A stretch of DNA of 64,000 nucleotides from Nomia melanderi (GCF_051020985.1 NC_135008.1:9548001-9612000); one strand, 5' to 3'; numbered from the stretch's first letter, positions 13,201 to 26,080 are shown. Made by a program: numbers and translations. Notes: a model not told the origin generated them from the sequence alone.

Positions 13201-16200
13201 TAAGAAAAATGTATTTAAAGTTTTGAAGAAGGTTTGAACTCTGATGAACGAATTGAAGAAACTTTTTATTTTATTATGATTTATCGATTCTAAGCCCATA
13301 GAACAGATCCTTGAAACTTGAAGCAATTTGTCTGACGAATAGATTACTCAATCTATGTTCAAACTTACTTTGTTGCATTTTACGTTCGAAATTCACTCAT
13401 CCTTAGTAAATTTACCTTTGTGAGCTTGTAATTCCTCAGATTGTAATCTTTGAAAAATTTGTAATGAAGATGTTCCTTCATTAAAAATGCTGATTATTAT
13501 AATCTGCGATTTCAACTAAAATAATTCAACTGCTGTTATCATTTTGGTTAAAATCATAGAGACAACATTGCAACAATCCTTTTCAATTCGAAACTTTGTA
13601 ATAGGATAGTCCTTCGAGTTAGTCACTGCATCACGTACAAAATTTACGAAGTCCGAACAAACTCTCATCAACGCTTGGCGACACGTGAGCACACTTTACT
13701 TTAATGACTGTATTTACATTTTGGAAACGCATACTTCGTATACTTAAACATCGATAACATACAAAAAGAAGTTTCATTCTTTTAATAAAATTAGGCGTGT
13801 ATCCTCCTTTACATGTTTGGATAGAAAGCTTGATGATAATAAATAATGTAAATTAAGACGAACATAACTGAGATCGATATTCATTTGTGTACATTGAAAC
13901 GTGTCTGCCCAACGTTTTGTTTGTATTTTACCTTCTCTCTTGGAATTCGTTCTTCATAATTTTTACTCATGTTATATTCTTAAATGTTTGTTTTATTAAT
14001 ACTCCAACAATGTGTATTCGAGACCAACTAATGAGAAAAATATTAATAATTGTCTTTTGAAAAGCAAAAAAAATGCAGTGTTTATGAAACTTGGAAAATT
14101 TATGTTTAATATAAAACTTTGTTGTTTCAAATAATTCATTCAGTTCATCAATTTAACGACAGAAGTAAATTATTAGTATTTGACAATCAAGAAGTTCTAA
14201 AGAATTTTTATGAACTTGCAGAGTTTATCAAGTTCCAGAATATTTATACCATGATTCAACTATTAACTTGCTTCAATCTTTTATTACTTACAAAAAAATA
14301 TAGTAGAGTTCATTCACAACATTTTCCAAGTAAATGTAAGTACAAGCATATTTTCCTTTCCATGTTTAAGACGCTTGCAGTCGTACAGAATTTCTTTGCC
14401 GAGGAATATTCTGTTTCTCCTGTTAAAACGTCAAAGATTTTTGTTCTTTCATTTGCATTCTAGAACTCGGAAACCTTTGATTCTCCAGCAGAAATAAAAT
14501 TTTAGACATCATTTATTTTCATAAGAAGAAGAAATCATTTCTTTTATTTACGATATTTGATCTTTAATGAGACAGGACAATTTTTTCATAGCTTTTAACT
14601 TTCCTCAGCTTTCAACTTTCCTCGGCTTCATTGATATCCGATCTTATTTCCTTTGAATTTAATTTAAATTTCAATATTCAGGTCTAGAACAAATTCGAAA
14701 TATTGTTTTTCCAATTACCTGCAGATGTGTATGCACGTAAAACGATTAGAATCGGGTTACTATAATTCTTTAATATATAATGTATTGTGTCATAATATAC
14801 GATATCTACATGCATTACTTGTGTGGCTACTGATGATAAAATCAACAGGTGGAACGAAGTATTAAAGTTGTGTATTTGTCCGCAAAACCATCTCAAGGAA
14901 TTATTAAATACTCGACGTCAGAATTACGCTTTGTGTTCTCGCATTGCGCATTACATTTAAATATGGCGCAGAATTTATGCAGTAATACATTATTTCTCAA
15001 AATACGGACGAGCTTCATATGCGTGCGTACTTTAATAGCTAAGCAGAACTGGACGAAAAGTCAATGTTTCGACTTGTGAAACACGTTAACCTTTTTCGTA
15101 TTTTAAACTAACATACTATCCGGTTAGGCGAACAATTTATGACATACTATTTAGTTACATGACAGGGTTAACATTTGTGTTTTGCAACTTATTACATAGA
15201 AATGTACAAAGATCAAATATTGGAAACAATGTTCTTGCATCTCTATATACAATTGATCAGAAACCGATTTTGATTCGTAATTAAAATTTTGTTTCTATAT
15301 TTAGTTATTATCATAATAAATTTTTACGCGTTTGACGCGTAATACTAATCTTTTCAACGACAAATTATTCACGTTTTCGAATAAACATTAGAAAAATGCT
15401 TCATTTCGCTAGAATTTGGTTCACCGTCACTAGTGGACCTTAATTCCAGCAAAACTTCGAAACCTTCCAAAACTAAATTCCACCGTTAACAGGATAAAAC
15501 GCTTCCGCGCGATTTAGACTCTACACAGTTTAACGCGCATCGAAAAAAAACCTTACCACCGAGAGACAAAGAGTTAAGCTACTTCGATTTTTCGTTATAA
15601 TATTTCATCGCGAAGACAAACATTTTACAAAAAATACCCGCCATCGCTTTCAGGTCGAGCGAGAGCCAATTTCAGTGGCAGCCAATATATCACGCGATTT
15701 ATCAGCGTCGAATCTATTCGAATCGGCGTGACCGATGAAAATTGACACGTGAGGTCTGGTTTCTTCTTCCCAGTTAAATGACTCTCACGTCGCCGCCTTC
15801 GTCGGTGAAACGTACAAAATGGGCGGTGACAAATTGAAACGCCTCGTTGGAGGTTAATCAACGATTGACAGGTAATTCTTTGCAAGTAATTGACTGCGCC
15901 GGACAGTAATTCAAACGATTCTTCACGAGCGCCACACGGATAAACGCTGTTTTCCTCTTTCCCGTCGAGGGGGGGGAATCGCGAATTGCAAAGAACATTT
16001 TTTAATGAGTCGCGACCCAAATAATGGGTATTTTTAGAGCTGCTTTAACAAATTGTGTTTCTGACAGAAATTGATACCCTTGATGTCTTTATGCTTACAA
16101 AGCATTAACGTGCACGCTGTTCCACAATAATACTGTCCCATTTCACTGTTTGATGGAGCAGTTGTAACAACAGACATTCTCGCAAATATAAGGTGTACAG

Positions 16201-17970
16201 TGAATGTAAAATGAGGCGCGCAATGAAAAATCAATACGATGCGTGACTGTAAATCATTCTGTCCTATAAACAAGTCGCAGGAAATGTAGTTGAAAATTTG
16301 TGTACAATAGTGATCAAAAAGAAAATTCAAGATTGATAATTTTGTGTATAAATAAAATATAATAAATGTCATGCTAGATACTTTTTTATCATATCGACAT
16401 ATCGTATTCACTTATTCTTAGATTTTACTTCATTCTGTACGACACGAAAATTATTTTATTTGTACAATTATATTAATACATTGACACATTGCAACTGTAA
16501 GCTAGTTTAATTCATTTAAAAAAGTGTACAGATGTAGTTAGGCTGTTGTTTTTCTTGAAAATAAGGAATAAGAATGTCGTGAAAAGGAAATGTGTCAAAT
16601 ATTTCTGCTATTTGTTTCCAGGGAAAGCATTAAATTCTTATGCGTTTTCCATTCTGTTGTGCGCATTACATTTCGGATGATAAAATCTCAATCAAAACTT
16701 GGATGCTTACTTTTAGATCTGTATAATTAAGAAGGGACCCAACATCCGGGAACTAAAGCCTTACGACGATGTTTACAGTTAAAGTATTGATTTATCAATG
16801 CATCCTATGAAGATGGGAATGAATAGCTAGTAAAGTGGTCGCTGGTCATTATTTATCAAATCTTGCAAAGCCGATTCGGTAATGAAATCGCATTTATAAA
16901 ATTATTATTGACTAACAGAGTTCTGTATTTCTATCATAAATAATATAACAATATACATAACACAACAATAATAACAACAAATACAACACCTGTTTTTTAG
17001 TTGCTTCAGCAGATTTAGATAAATTCTGCGTAACAATGAAATATTTTATAATATTAATGAGGATCTGGAAATCTAAGTTCAAGAAACTTTTTAATTTTTG
17101 CTCGTTAATGAAAAAATGTTCTTACATTAAATCACACCGTATCCTGTTTTTATTAATTTCTTATTTCACCGCAAATTTCTTTTATAACTGTTCATTCTTA
17201 GATTGCCCAAGTCTTTGCTGTCTGTTCACGATCTAAAGATTAATTTCATGCAAGTAAGATGGGGTGGGTGCAGTGATAATCCTAATGAGCTGCAAAGTAG
17301 GCTACCGAAATAATTACACACTGTTAAGTGATTCGTGCACGGAATACTAACGGTAGGATTAATGGCTCGATTGCACAATTAATGGTCAAACTTGACGTGC
17401 GACGACACGTAGCTGATGTTGAACATCTCAGTCACGATAATCCGTAAACGCTTTCAAGATTATCCGTTGCATCATCATATCTTCTGGTATATCAGATCTT
17501 TCTCGGTGAACCTTATCATGTAAAGACCGACACGAAACTGTGCATCTCATACGTGTTTACCACGTCACATGTGACAGTATGATATGGACTTAAGAAATTG
17601 TTTCCTTAGATAGGTTCTATGCCAATATACTGCACCAGCCCATAAATAATGCAGCTTTTGTATGCTTGTTTTATTTGTAAAAATTGAGATAAGCACGTAA
17701 GATAAACTTTTTTAACAATATAAAAATAAAATGAGATATTTAAGTAATTATACAATTATGTAAATAATGAATAACGGTAGTAATATTTCAAAAATTCTGA
17801 CGCGCATATTTGCATGATTTTGTGACGTTTAAAAGTATATAATTATGTATCTTGATTGCTAATCGCATTATCGTATCCTCATCGCGTTTTAAATACAGGA
17901 TTATTTATTTCATATGCATTCATCGCGCTCCTGCGCATGAACGACTGTAATTAACCATCGAGGTGCTCAC
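10231..17970. other. Long stretch without a supported gene; two G+C-richer patches
   Basis: Mostly A+T-rich sequence. A patch at 15480-16020 is G+C-richer and carries a 131-codon minus-strand open frame (15625-16020), with an arginine run but no recognised family. It is followed by a 125-codon minus frame (16034-16411), also unrecognised. A second patch at 17340-17600 is non-coding by frame. Such patches in a desert may be conserved regulatory DNA or unannotated exons; sequence alone does not decide. A 17-bp-period duplication (ACTTTCCTCAGCTTTC-like) lies at about 14598-14632. Between 15080 and 15175, TTAACC and GGGTTAA ends face each other about 90 bp apart, a possible tiny MITE. Confidence 0.4.
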
Positions 17971-18029
17971 TGGAATATTAATCTGTAATTAAAATGCTTT
18001 TTCAGTCGTTGATTACGGTTGATATTCCA
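17971..18029. repeat. Short imperfect hairpin
   Basis: TGGAATATTAATCTGTAAT (17971-17989) is complementary, with one bulge and a few mismatches, to ATTACGGTTGATATTCCA (18012-18029) around a 22-nt loop. No flanking duplication is seen. It is too short to classify. Confidence 0.5.
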
Positions 18030-21000
18030 TACACTTAGATAAAAATTTATTGTCATACTTATTGTTAGCCTCATTTGAAGCTATTACATGCTCGCTGTAA
18101 CGTTTTCGTTTAAATAAATTCAAAAAATAATTATAGACATATTGGAATTCCTTGAATTACAAATAATGTCTGCCATAGATGATACAATTTCAATGCATAA
18201 TAATTAAAAAATAGTATGGAACTTATATTAACTAACTAAAATTTGTAGTAATTGTCAATTAACTGTACAGTTGACCCAAGTCCCAGCTTCACATAAAATA
18301 AAACAAAATATTTCAATATACCGTTCATTAAATGTATCAAACGTTTCAAAATTATTTTTCCCACACTGAAAAAAATCAATTTTATTGTATTCAGGATTTC
18401 GTTTTCTTACAATGTTCTCCATAATTGTTCTTCAATCGATTCCTTCTATTCGTTTGTTTATTTAATTTTCACATATTTGTATTACATGTCGCGTAACGTA
18501 CGATACAAATAAAACGCAGTTAACGATAATTGCTAAATTTTCTGCTCGAAGTGAGACAAATCGTTATCAAAGGGTTTATGAATTTTTCAAACGAAGAAAG
18601 AAATCACAGAGAACGTCAAGTAGGCCGTTCAAACGGTACGTCATGTTACTTGGAGCACATAGGGACTACTAATTAGTCGCATAATCGATAGGGTGCCTAA
18701 TTATCAACTCAAACCGCATAAAGACGCTTTAATTAGATTGCACAAGGCGAAGAACTACAGCGAAAGCTCGGATTACCATTTCCTTCCGCGTGTTACTGCT
18801 AGTAACGCTAAAAAGTGTAATACTGACAAATGTTCAATAAACAACCTATAACTGAAATATTAAATAAGAGCAATCGTATTTTAATTTCTATGATAATTTA
18901 AATATTCTTAATTCTAGATTTGTGGATGTTTATTGTACACTTTACCCTATTGTTCCTAGAAAAATTGATGTTCGTTCATGTATATCTTAAAAGTTACAGG
19001 TTTTAAAATAAATAATTAGAATACATATTAATTAGAATACAAATTAGATTATAAAATCTAATATTTATTAAATTTACATTTCGTAAATATCTTTGAACAT
19101 ATGAAACAAAGGAGTATATATGTTTTTCTCCATGCATCTAGATATCATGTCCAATTCAGAAACATTCTTTGTTTTGAAATTTGTCTGACAGCAAAGTTGG
19201 CTGGCATACAGATAAGAGAAAGTGCATCCGGTGAATACGTATTCCCAAATACGTTTATAGAACAACTTTAACTTTAGTCGCTGCTCTCAACAAGAATCAA
19301 AAATCCTTTTAACAAATAATATAGAAATTTATTACCACATTGTTGCGCAACATGATTTATTTTAGACACACCCTTATGTAAAATTACTCCAAATAAAATT
19401 TATTCTGCATACTTTGAACTATGGCCTTATTTGCGAATCTCGTTGTGTTACTCAAAATTACGTAACTGCAACGAACGAAGAGTAAATTATGTTTTACACT
19501 GAAGCAGTGTCTTTATCGTGAAGTACAATTCATACTATGAAATTCGATTGTACAGACCGGATTATACAATTTCAGGACGACGTACTTTAGAATCAAAAGG
19601 ATTAGTATACATGTTATCTGTCATTTAATTATTATTAATAAATGTTAGCATTGATTGTTTCGGGACTGCTCGAAAAATTGAATGACTATTAATTTGGAGT
19701 TTGAAAGTTGTAATACTATTACAATACCGTGTGTACCTGAAGAAACACTCGATTGCTCTTGAAAAATAACAAACCTGACTATTTAAATTTATATTAACTG
19801 GTACTAACGCGAAAATGTCTTCGCTGGTTAATTAATTATTATAAAATTTACTCTCGTTTTTACGTTTTTCGCAAATTTTGTGTAATCTTGGCCATTTTTC
19901 ATAAATATTGAATGACCAGGTTTGCATGAATCTCTGTGATCGTTTGGGGATTTTTTCATTTCGAGACTCTTGACTTTATCTATCATATTTTCTGTTTCTA
20001 ATATATTTTCCGAGGTTCCGTGGTAGTCTGGCTGGCCTTGGCGTATGTTTCTACTGACCAGACCTTCACGAACCCCTGCACTTTCTTCCTTTACGCTTCA
20101 ACACTTCCCCTAGATTTCGCTCGTGTTACTGCTTTCGGGTCTTTCGTCAGATATCTTTTTCTCTTTTTGTTTCCTTTTCAAACATGTTTCTTTAAAGCAA
20201 AAACTCCCGAAATGAGCCATTCATTAAATACTGTATCTGTTGAAAAAATTGCAATACAAATTGCTTTTTTGACAGTTTCGTGACAGATGAATTTCAAGAG
20301 AAAATTTTTGTTATATATCCATAACAATATATAACATATTGTTGATAATTTGTAAATTATATAAAATTGCTTTCGTGATACATTTTAAACAGTGTGGGGG
20401 ATAGAACAAATGCACAAAAAAGAATTCAATGCTTTATTACAAGTGTCTATCAGTCGCTGTATTGAAAAAAAGTGGAAAGATATTTTTGATAATATAACTA
20501 TTCGATCATTTTTACGGGTTACAAAGATAAATTAGACGTCATCATTAAATAAGTGATTTAGTGTAATATTAGAAAATTGTCTACTTTGAACATGCATCTG
20601 CGAAAACCTTTGACGATAAAATTGCTGCCGGGTATATGTACATCATACCTTTTTGCTGTGCTTATTCTCTATAGTGACTCATTTGAGCTGTCTTGTTCGC
20701 CTCTCGAAATTATAGGCCAAAGATGAAAGTGGGGCGAAGAGGAATTGATGAATCAAAAGAATGCCTTGAAGTTATCACTAGGTGGGCTGGTGACTAATTT
20801 TAAGGGACATGCAATAGACAGAAGACACGTATAACTATACAAATATACAATTACACAACAATTCTTTTTATGAATGAAAAGAAGCCAGAAAGTATCTCGG
20901 AATTTCTCTCTGTCATGTTTAATCTTTATGATTAAAAAGAGCTGCGAAATAAAATTAAATGAACGTTCTTTAAAGTTAGTTGATTACCAGAAAAACAGTT

Positions 21001-21048
21001 CAATTATATAAAGCGATGTAAGCTACTTACTTCTTATGTAATTTATTC
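18030..21048. other. A+T-rich stretch without a supported feature
   Basis: No domain-bearing frame and no RNA gene. A 16-bp imperfect duplication (TAATTAGAATACATAT-like) lies at about 19014-19045. A plus-strand frame at 20020-20283 (87 codons) is phenylalanine/leucine-rich from pyrimidine-rich DNA and is probably spurious. Confidence 0.45.
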
Positions 21049-21299
21049 TTAACCCTTTCGAAAGTTTTTTCGCTGTATATGTACATAATTTTTCAATGAA
21101 ACATTAATTGAATTGTTGACCGTATTAAGTAGGAATAATACGCGAGTCATATGATAGAACTATTGTATTTTATTCCAATATCTCACGTTTTACTATGTAA
21201 TTACATTACATCAAATTTGATATTCAGTATTGAATTTTCTCATTTTCCCTATGTTAAATCAAATGGCGACCGTGAATCGCCTCTCGAGTGCAAAGGATC
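21049..21299. mobile_element. TTAA-type MITE, copy B (reverse orientation to copy A)
   Basis: The left edge is TTAA (21049-21052) followed by CCCTTTCGAAAG. The right edge is CTCGAGTGCAAAGGA (about 21282-21296), followed by TCAC where TTAA is expected, so one target copy is mutated. Reverse-complemented, the sequence follows copy A (7984-8269) in order: the CCTTTGCACTCGA tip, a GGCGA box, TTTGATTTAACATAG, then a GATATTGGAATAAAAT-like middle. Length is about 244 bp. No coding capacity. Confidence 0.65.
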
Positions 21300-22560
21300 A
21301 CTTACGTTGAATATTCCTTATTAGCTAATCTGTAAGTGCCTTTAAATTGTGTTAAGTTTAAATGTCTGCAGTACAGGCTTTCCAAACGGAAATGAATGTT
21401 TGCTACTTCTTACCCTATCATTATCATGATATTCTGTCTTACTATTCTTCTCAAAAAAGAAAGGAAGGCAAGCTCCAAATTCACTCAAGCGAATTGACAG
21501 TGCTGAACATTTCAATTCACATTCGCGTGTCCTTGAATTTGTGAATTCCTGTAGAACAAAGTCTTCCATCTCGTTGATTTAGTCATTCCTCCCTTGTCCT
21601 ACTTCGCATACTCAAGTCTAAATATACCATTCTAATTGTAAGTACGACGAATTTGAATTTTCGATTGTCGTCTACGGTTATGCTGCTATAACATTTCTAA
21701 GTAACAATGAATTTTTAATCCTTTTATTAACAACTGAAAAGAATCTTCTTTTAATACCGTGACATTAAGAATATGTATATATAATTCTGATAAAATATTC
21801 ATTAAACAAGTTTCTGAAGATACTTCTTCTTTTTGTTTTATAATACCTTCGTTTAGAAAATATTACTTGTCGTTGGATTAGCGTTCGGACTTTCCGGGCT
21901 ACTTCGACTGCGATTCTTTTCGAAAAGAGATGATACGGTCTCGTTGATGCTGCGACCGCTAGTTAACCACTCTTAATCCTTTTTCACTCTGGTTGCTTTC
22001 GTAATCGCGTCAAGGGGTACATTAAATAAACTCTTGCCGGTAACGTAAGCAAGTACGACCGTCCTTGATCATGCTGGCAGATTGAAATACTTTTTCGTTC
22101 GCGTCTTGTAAACTTTCAGGTCTGACGCCACGACTCGGACATTTAATTTAAGCCGCGGCTAAGTCTCACCCCGATTTGTCGTTTCTTAAGAAAAAAAAGA
22201 CAGAATATCTCGACTTTTTCATTCGCAGCCTTGCTACGTGCCAATTTTCCACGAGAATGATTTATCAATTTTTCCAATGTATTAAAATGACAAATTTTAT
22301 TTATCATTTTCTTTTTTTTATTTATATTTATTTATAATCGCATTAACACTTGGGTCATTAGCGAAAGTTTACAAGTTGTTCATTAGAGTTAACCTACATA
22401 TGTAACATAGCTAATAATTTTATGATACAGATTTTTAAATGGTATCCCAACAGTTTAACGTAATCCTAGGTTTTTATTTACTTATATTATATCATTGTAT
22501 ATTCCGATCACTTTCAAAAATCTTAGACTTTGTTCTGTCTTCTCTGTGTTTCCAATAGCT
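21300..22560. other. Non-coding stretch with a G+C-richer patch
   Basis: 21880-22200 is richer in G+C and CpG than its surroundings but has no sustained open frame. The opposing frames at 21342-21569 are short and unrecognised. Sequence from 22250 to 22560 is A+T-rich. If the retrotransposon ORF1 at 22670-23870 had a downstream ORF2, it should lie here on the minus strand. Nothing like endonuclease or reverse transcriptase is visible. Confidence 0.45.
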
Positions 22561-22567
22561 TCTTCTA

Positions 22568-23870
22568 ATGATATTCCTCTAAGTCAGTATGTAATGGCAC
22601 TTCCATAGAGAGCAGATTATTCCTGTCGTAGGTGACACCTCCGCTTGCACAGTTTCGATCTGGGGCCTTTTATGCCTTCAACTTTTTAATAATTCTAGTG
22701 AGTCTAATTTTGGTAGATCGTTCAGTTACTATAGGATACACTTGATCCGTCATGTGAATAATTCCTTCTGTGTTATTCGTATACTCCCTCGTTATTGTTA
22801 AAGGATTGGAAACTCCTTGCAGATTTTCGAAGAGTCCCTTAAATTGTAAGTAATTTAGGATGTACGGAGAGGTGGATCTTTCGAGGAATTCTTTAACTGG
22901 TAGAAGCGATGCGTCAAGAGATGGTTTATCTTTTTCTTTGGAGCTACTGCGTTTGCTTGTTTTAGCTGGTCTTTTGCTAGTCATCAACAAGACATCTTCC
23001 CTAGCGGAGATTTTGATGTTTTCTGGGGTACCTGAATTTTCGTTGTCATTATTTATGCTTGATGAGTTAGACGAGGATAATGGTCGTTTATTACACGGTG
23101 TTGATTTATCTATTTCGTCGGTATGCATGACCGGGTCGTCAGGAGGTGCGAATGTAGGAACATCTAATATTGGTACGTTGTTATTATCCGCCACTTTAGT
23201 TTTGTCTGTACACGTATCGGGGATATTTTCTGTTACGTTCGCATTGTTTGGCAAGGTGGCCTTGCTGTTTACATATGAAACATACCGATGTCTCGGTTGC
23301 AAGGTATATATGGTACTGTGTATCTTCGAAGGTTAATAGTATTGACTCTGGAATTTTTTCAAGATATACAGGATCCACACAAACCTGTGATCGAAAGCTC
23401 AAAATGTGAGCGAAGCCAGACTCTTATGTCCCTGCTCGTAGGAAACTAATATTAGAAGCTGGTTTAATTCCCATTTTCGTTAACTCCGTTTCTATCGCAT
23501 CATGGGGGATGACTGGGCAAACATTAGATATGACGACTCTTTTAAGTCTTGTTATGAGTGGCCTAATTTCTAGGGAGTGGCCCTGTACTACAATTTGTTT
23601 GTGTTTGCTAGTAAGGTTGTCAGCTAGTTCTTTGTTTGCCAGGAATACACATATACGACCGTTTGAGATGTTTCATGAAAACCGAATTTCATTGGGGTTT
23701 ATTAGATTACTTAAACTGGACAGATATTCCTTAGTGGGAAGTCCTTTTTTCGCTTCGATAATGATAGCTTGATCCTTTTTTGAGAAGATATTGGCAGACG
23801 TAACTGTAGCGTAAGATTTCTGTTTCTGAGTTGATGAGATCATTTGGGGTAGCTTTGCTGAGGATTCCAT
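22568..23870 (-). pseudogene. Non-LTR retrotransposon ORF1 (gag-like, CCHC knuckle), decayed
   Basis: On the minus strand a single gag-like reading frame can be followed from an ATG at 23870. The N-terminal part resembles ORF1 of I/Jockey-type non-LTR elements. A stretch ending in ILSFRSQVCVDP precedes a zinc knuckle of form CX2CX4HX4C (CFICKQQGHLAKQC, 23241-23282). Ser/Lys/Thr-rich, polar sequence follows, then a basic C-terminus at about 22670. ORF1 proteins of this kind bind RNA and package the element transcript (family knowledge). It is broken by in-frame stops at 23673-23675 and 23424-23426 and by a frameshift just after the knuckle (about 23196-23240). After the TAA at 22670 the same frame stays open for 34 more codons. 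No ORF2 (endonuclease/reverse transcriptase) follows. A domesticated gene is unlikely given these breaks. Confidence 0.8.
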
Positions 23871-24108
23871 CCTAGAGGGTTAAAATATCACTTATTGCCC
23901 CTCGTAGAATGCTTTGCACCTTGGTGCAATCATTAATTAGGTAATTTCGGCTTTTTAAATCTCTTGAGAAATTTTAGCACTTTAACACTGAAACGTTGTC
24001 ACCGGTACTGCACCACTAAAGCCTGAGGCTTACACGCGTACGTTTGTAAACACTGAAGCAAAAGTTCGTCTATTCACTTCGAGCGTTCGTGAAGGACTGT
24101 TATTTATC
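23871..24108 (-). other. Probable 5' untranslated region of the decayed retrotransposon
   Basis: Upstream (minus strand) of the ORF1 ATG lie about 240 bp of moderately G+C-rich sequence with no long frame, unlike the A+T-rich flanks. It reads as the element's leader/internal promoter region. The exact 5' end is not defined. An inverted-repeat arm starts at 24109, which may mark the boundary. Confidence 0.45.
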
Positions 24109-25123
24109 ATTGTACAGGATAGAAAGAAATGAATGCACTTCCTTGTCGTAGCGTGATTCTACAGCTTCGGTTTGATGAATATTTAGGTAAAGAAGCTGCA
24201 GCAAAATTGCTTCCGACCTTAATAAAAGAGATTAACATTTTTATTGCACTATCGTTTTCTACTTACCGTGAAGACACGTAGTCCCAAGGAAACCATGGGT
24301 AAAAAATGAATAATTTTCTTGTAAATCGCTGTTGAATCTTGCATGAGAGAGTAGAGGAACGCGGTATCGATTGTCCTTTTCTGATACTCTCTGTCCTTAA
24401 CCATTCGTCGCTGTCAGTTTCTACTTAGTGCGAAGACAAATGCTTGTGTATGATGTATGAACGTTTACAGGTTTAATTATCTTACGAACAGAGCGGCATA
24501 GGAAAAGATTTAATTCGATATTTTCTTCGGATCCTACTTTTCCATTTCTAAACAGGCAATAAAAAAATAAAAATAAATAATTAGAAGGAAGACGAATAAA
24601 TACATTTCATTTGATTCTACGAACCGATAGAGTGACACTTTTAGCCAGTGCACCGGAGAAGCGCGATCGCGCTGCTTGCCACTCAAACGCTTAAGGAGAA
24701 TGGAATCGACGTTGTTTATCGATCGGTCGCTGCCCAGCAAGAACGGCCATGCCACTCGCCGCGGCGACGGTCTAATCGATAAACAACGTCGATCCCATTT
24801 TCCTTAACACTAGGTTTACAGAATACGTCAATTCGACGTATCTTGAATTTTATAAACATTATTTGGTAAATGTTTACGTCAATTTCTACCAATTATCCAA
24901 ATGAACGAACATCAAGTTTTCTGTGATCAGTAGAATAATCGTTTAATAAAAACTATTCATTTTTTATTCATGGTTCATACGATGGCGCAATAAAAAATGT
25001 TAACCTTCTTTTTCAAAGTCAGAGGCAATTTTGCTGCAGCTTCTTTACCTAAATGTTTATCAAACTGAAGCTGTAGAATCATGATACAGGAAAGTACAAT
25101 CATTTCTTTCCTCCCTGTACAAT
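24109..25123. repeat. 1-kb inverted duplication (foldback-like)
   Basis: Two diverged copies of one sequence face each other: plus orientation at 24109 to about 24330, minus orientation at 25123 back to about 24940. Outer tips are ATTGTACAGG (24109-24118) and CCTGTACAAT (25114-25123). The best-conserved core is GCTGCAGCAAAATTGC (24195-24210) against its exact reverse complement at 25025-25040. Further inward, AAAAAATGAATA-type sequence still matches, but the left copy has about 40 extra bases near 24256-24295. Both copies stay open through the core in the same frame, encoding a LGKEAAAKL-like peptide, which hints at a once-coding source. No family recognised. Confidence 0.65.
24691..24807. 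repeat. Near-perfect palindrome, 33-bp arms
   Basis: The left arm 24691-24723 (TTAAGGAGAATGG... to ...TTTATCGAT) and right arm 24775-24807 (ATCGATAAACAACGTCGATC...) are complementary at 31 of 33 positions, by eye. The loop is 51 nt, CpG-rich, and partly self-complementary just inside the arms (CGGTCGC against GCGGCGACGG-like). Both outer edges are TTAA, so this could be a tiny TTAA-inserted foldback MITE. On the right it runs straight into AACACTAGGTTTAC, another TTAA-type tip. Its centre (24749) is not the centre of the surrounding 1-kb inverted duplication (about 24618), so the two structures are distinct events. Confidence 0.8.
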
Positions 25124-25807
25124 TTTAATCTGAGAATAATTCCTTGATTGATCGATGAACGTTTTTTTTTTATTTGACAGCTGAAATTGCGCTGAATTTC
25201 AAACTAAGCGTTAGCAAACGAATCATAATTGGAAATATCAGTCGGAAATATGTTTGACACTGATCAGAGTGGCTATATTGACATTTCAACAATCACTTTG
25301 TTACGAATTAATCAATGGGTTTGAATCGGTTACACATTATACGAATTTCATAGTTTGGTAACGAATGCGGAATTCTTTTATCAATGAAATATATTACAGT
25401 GGACAGGTGATTGTGAATGTAATTAAATTCGACAGTTTCTGAGTGACATTTATGATATTTCGCTTTGTGTCTAACTAATAAAGGCGAATGTGGAACACAC
25501 GCATTGCTCGGATCTATTTTTGACACTGATTTGTAACATAACCACACTTGTTACTATTTACACTGTGAAATTCTTTTAATCGTTTGTTGTGGAGGAAGAT
25601 ATGATTTGTAGAAATAAACTTTAATACTCGTTTCTTGTGATCAATGGGACTAAAAATGAGAGCAAATTATCAAGTATCAAGCAGTTTATGAAGAATTTAC
25701 TAAAATATTGGAATAAAAGTATTAAACATGAAACAAACGTTCTTTATAATTGTAACAGGTATAAAAATGAATTTGATTTTATTTAAATAACAGCTTTTTG
25801 ATAATTT
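25124..25807. other. A+T-rich stretch without a supported feature
   Basis: A 79-codon minus-strand frame at 25308-25547 has no recognised domain. Nothing else stands out. Confidence 0.45.
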
Positions 25808-26080
25808 AATTCTTCATCTCCGAAAATTCATTCCTATTTATTTTAAGTTTTGGATTGTTCACGTTCCCATTATTCTCAGTGATTGCTTTATTAAGTTAAC
25901 GACGCAAAGTATCATGAATATTTCACTATAACATACCCTTATTAATTCAATTCTTCACTTCTGAAAATACATTCCACTTTATGTTAAGTTCTAAAAGCAT
26001 CGAATTTCCATTAAGTATTCCCAGTGACGTTGGTTCATTAAGCAGAAATTCTTACATCATAAAAAGTTGGTTAAAAATAT
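25808..26080. repeat. Degenerate 141-bp tandem duplication
   Basis: AATTCTTCATCTCCGAAAAT begins at 25808 and a diverged copy, AATTCTTCACTTCTGAAAAT, at 25949, a spacing of 141. Similarity continues in order through ATTCC-TTTAT-TTAAGTT, a CCCA(T/G)-GTGA stretch and a TTCATTAAG-like segment to about 26080, where it fades. Non-coding. Confidence 0.55.

Noticed and set aside
15625..16411. Two adjacent minus-strand frames of 131 and 125 codons as a gene pair
   Set aside because: No domain, no start context or splice structure I could defend; described only as open frames.
22860..23336. 158-codon plus-strand open frame with hydrophobic stretches
   Set aside because: It is the antisense shadow of the retrotransposon ORF1, which has the zinc knuckle and family-like sequence on the minus strand.
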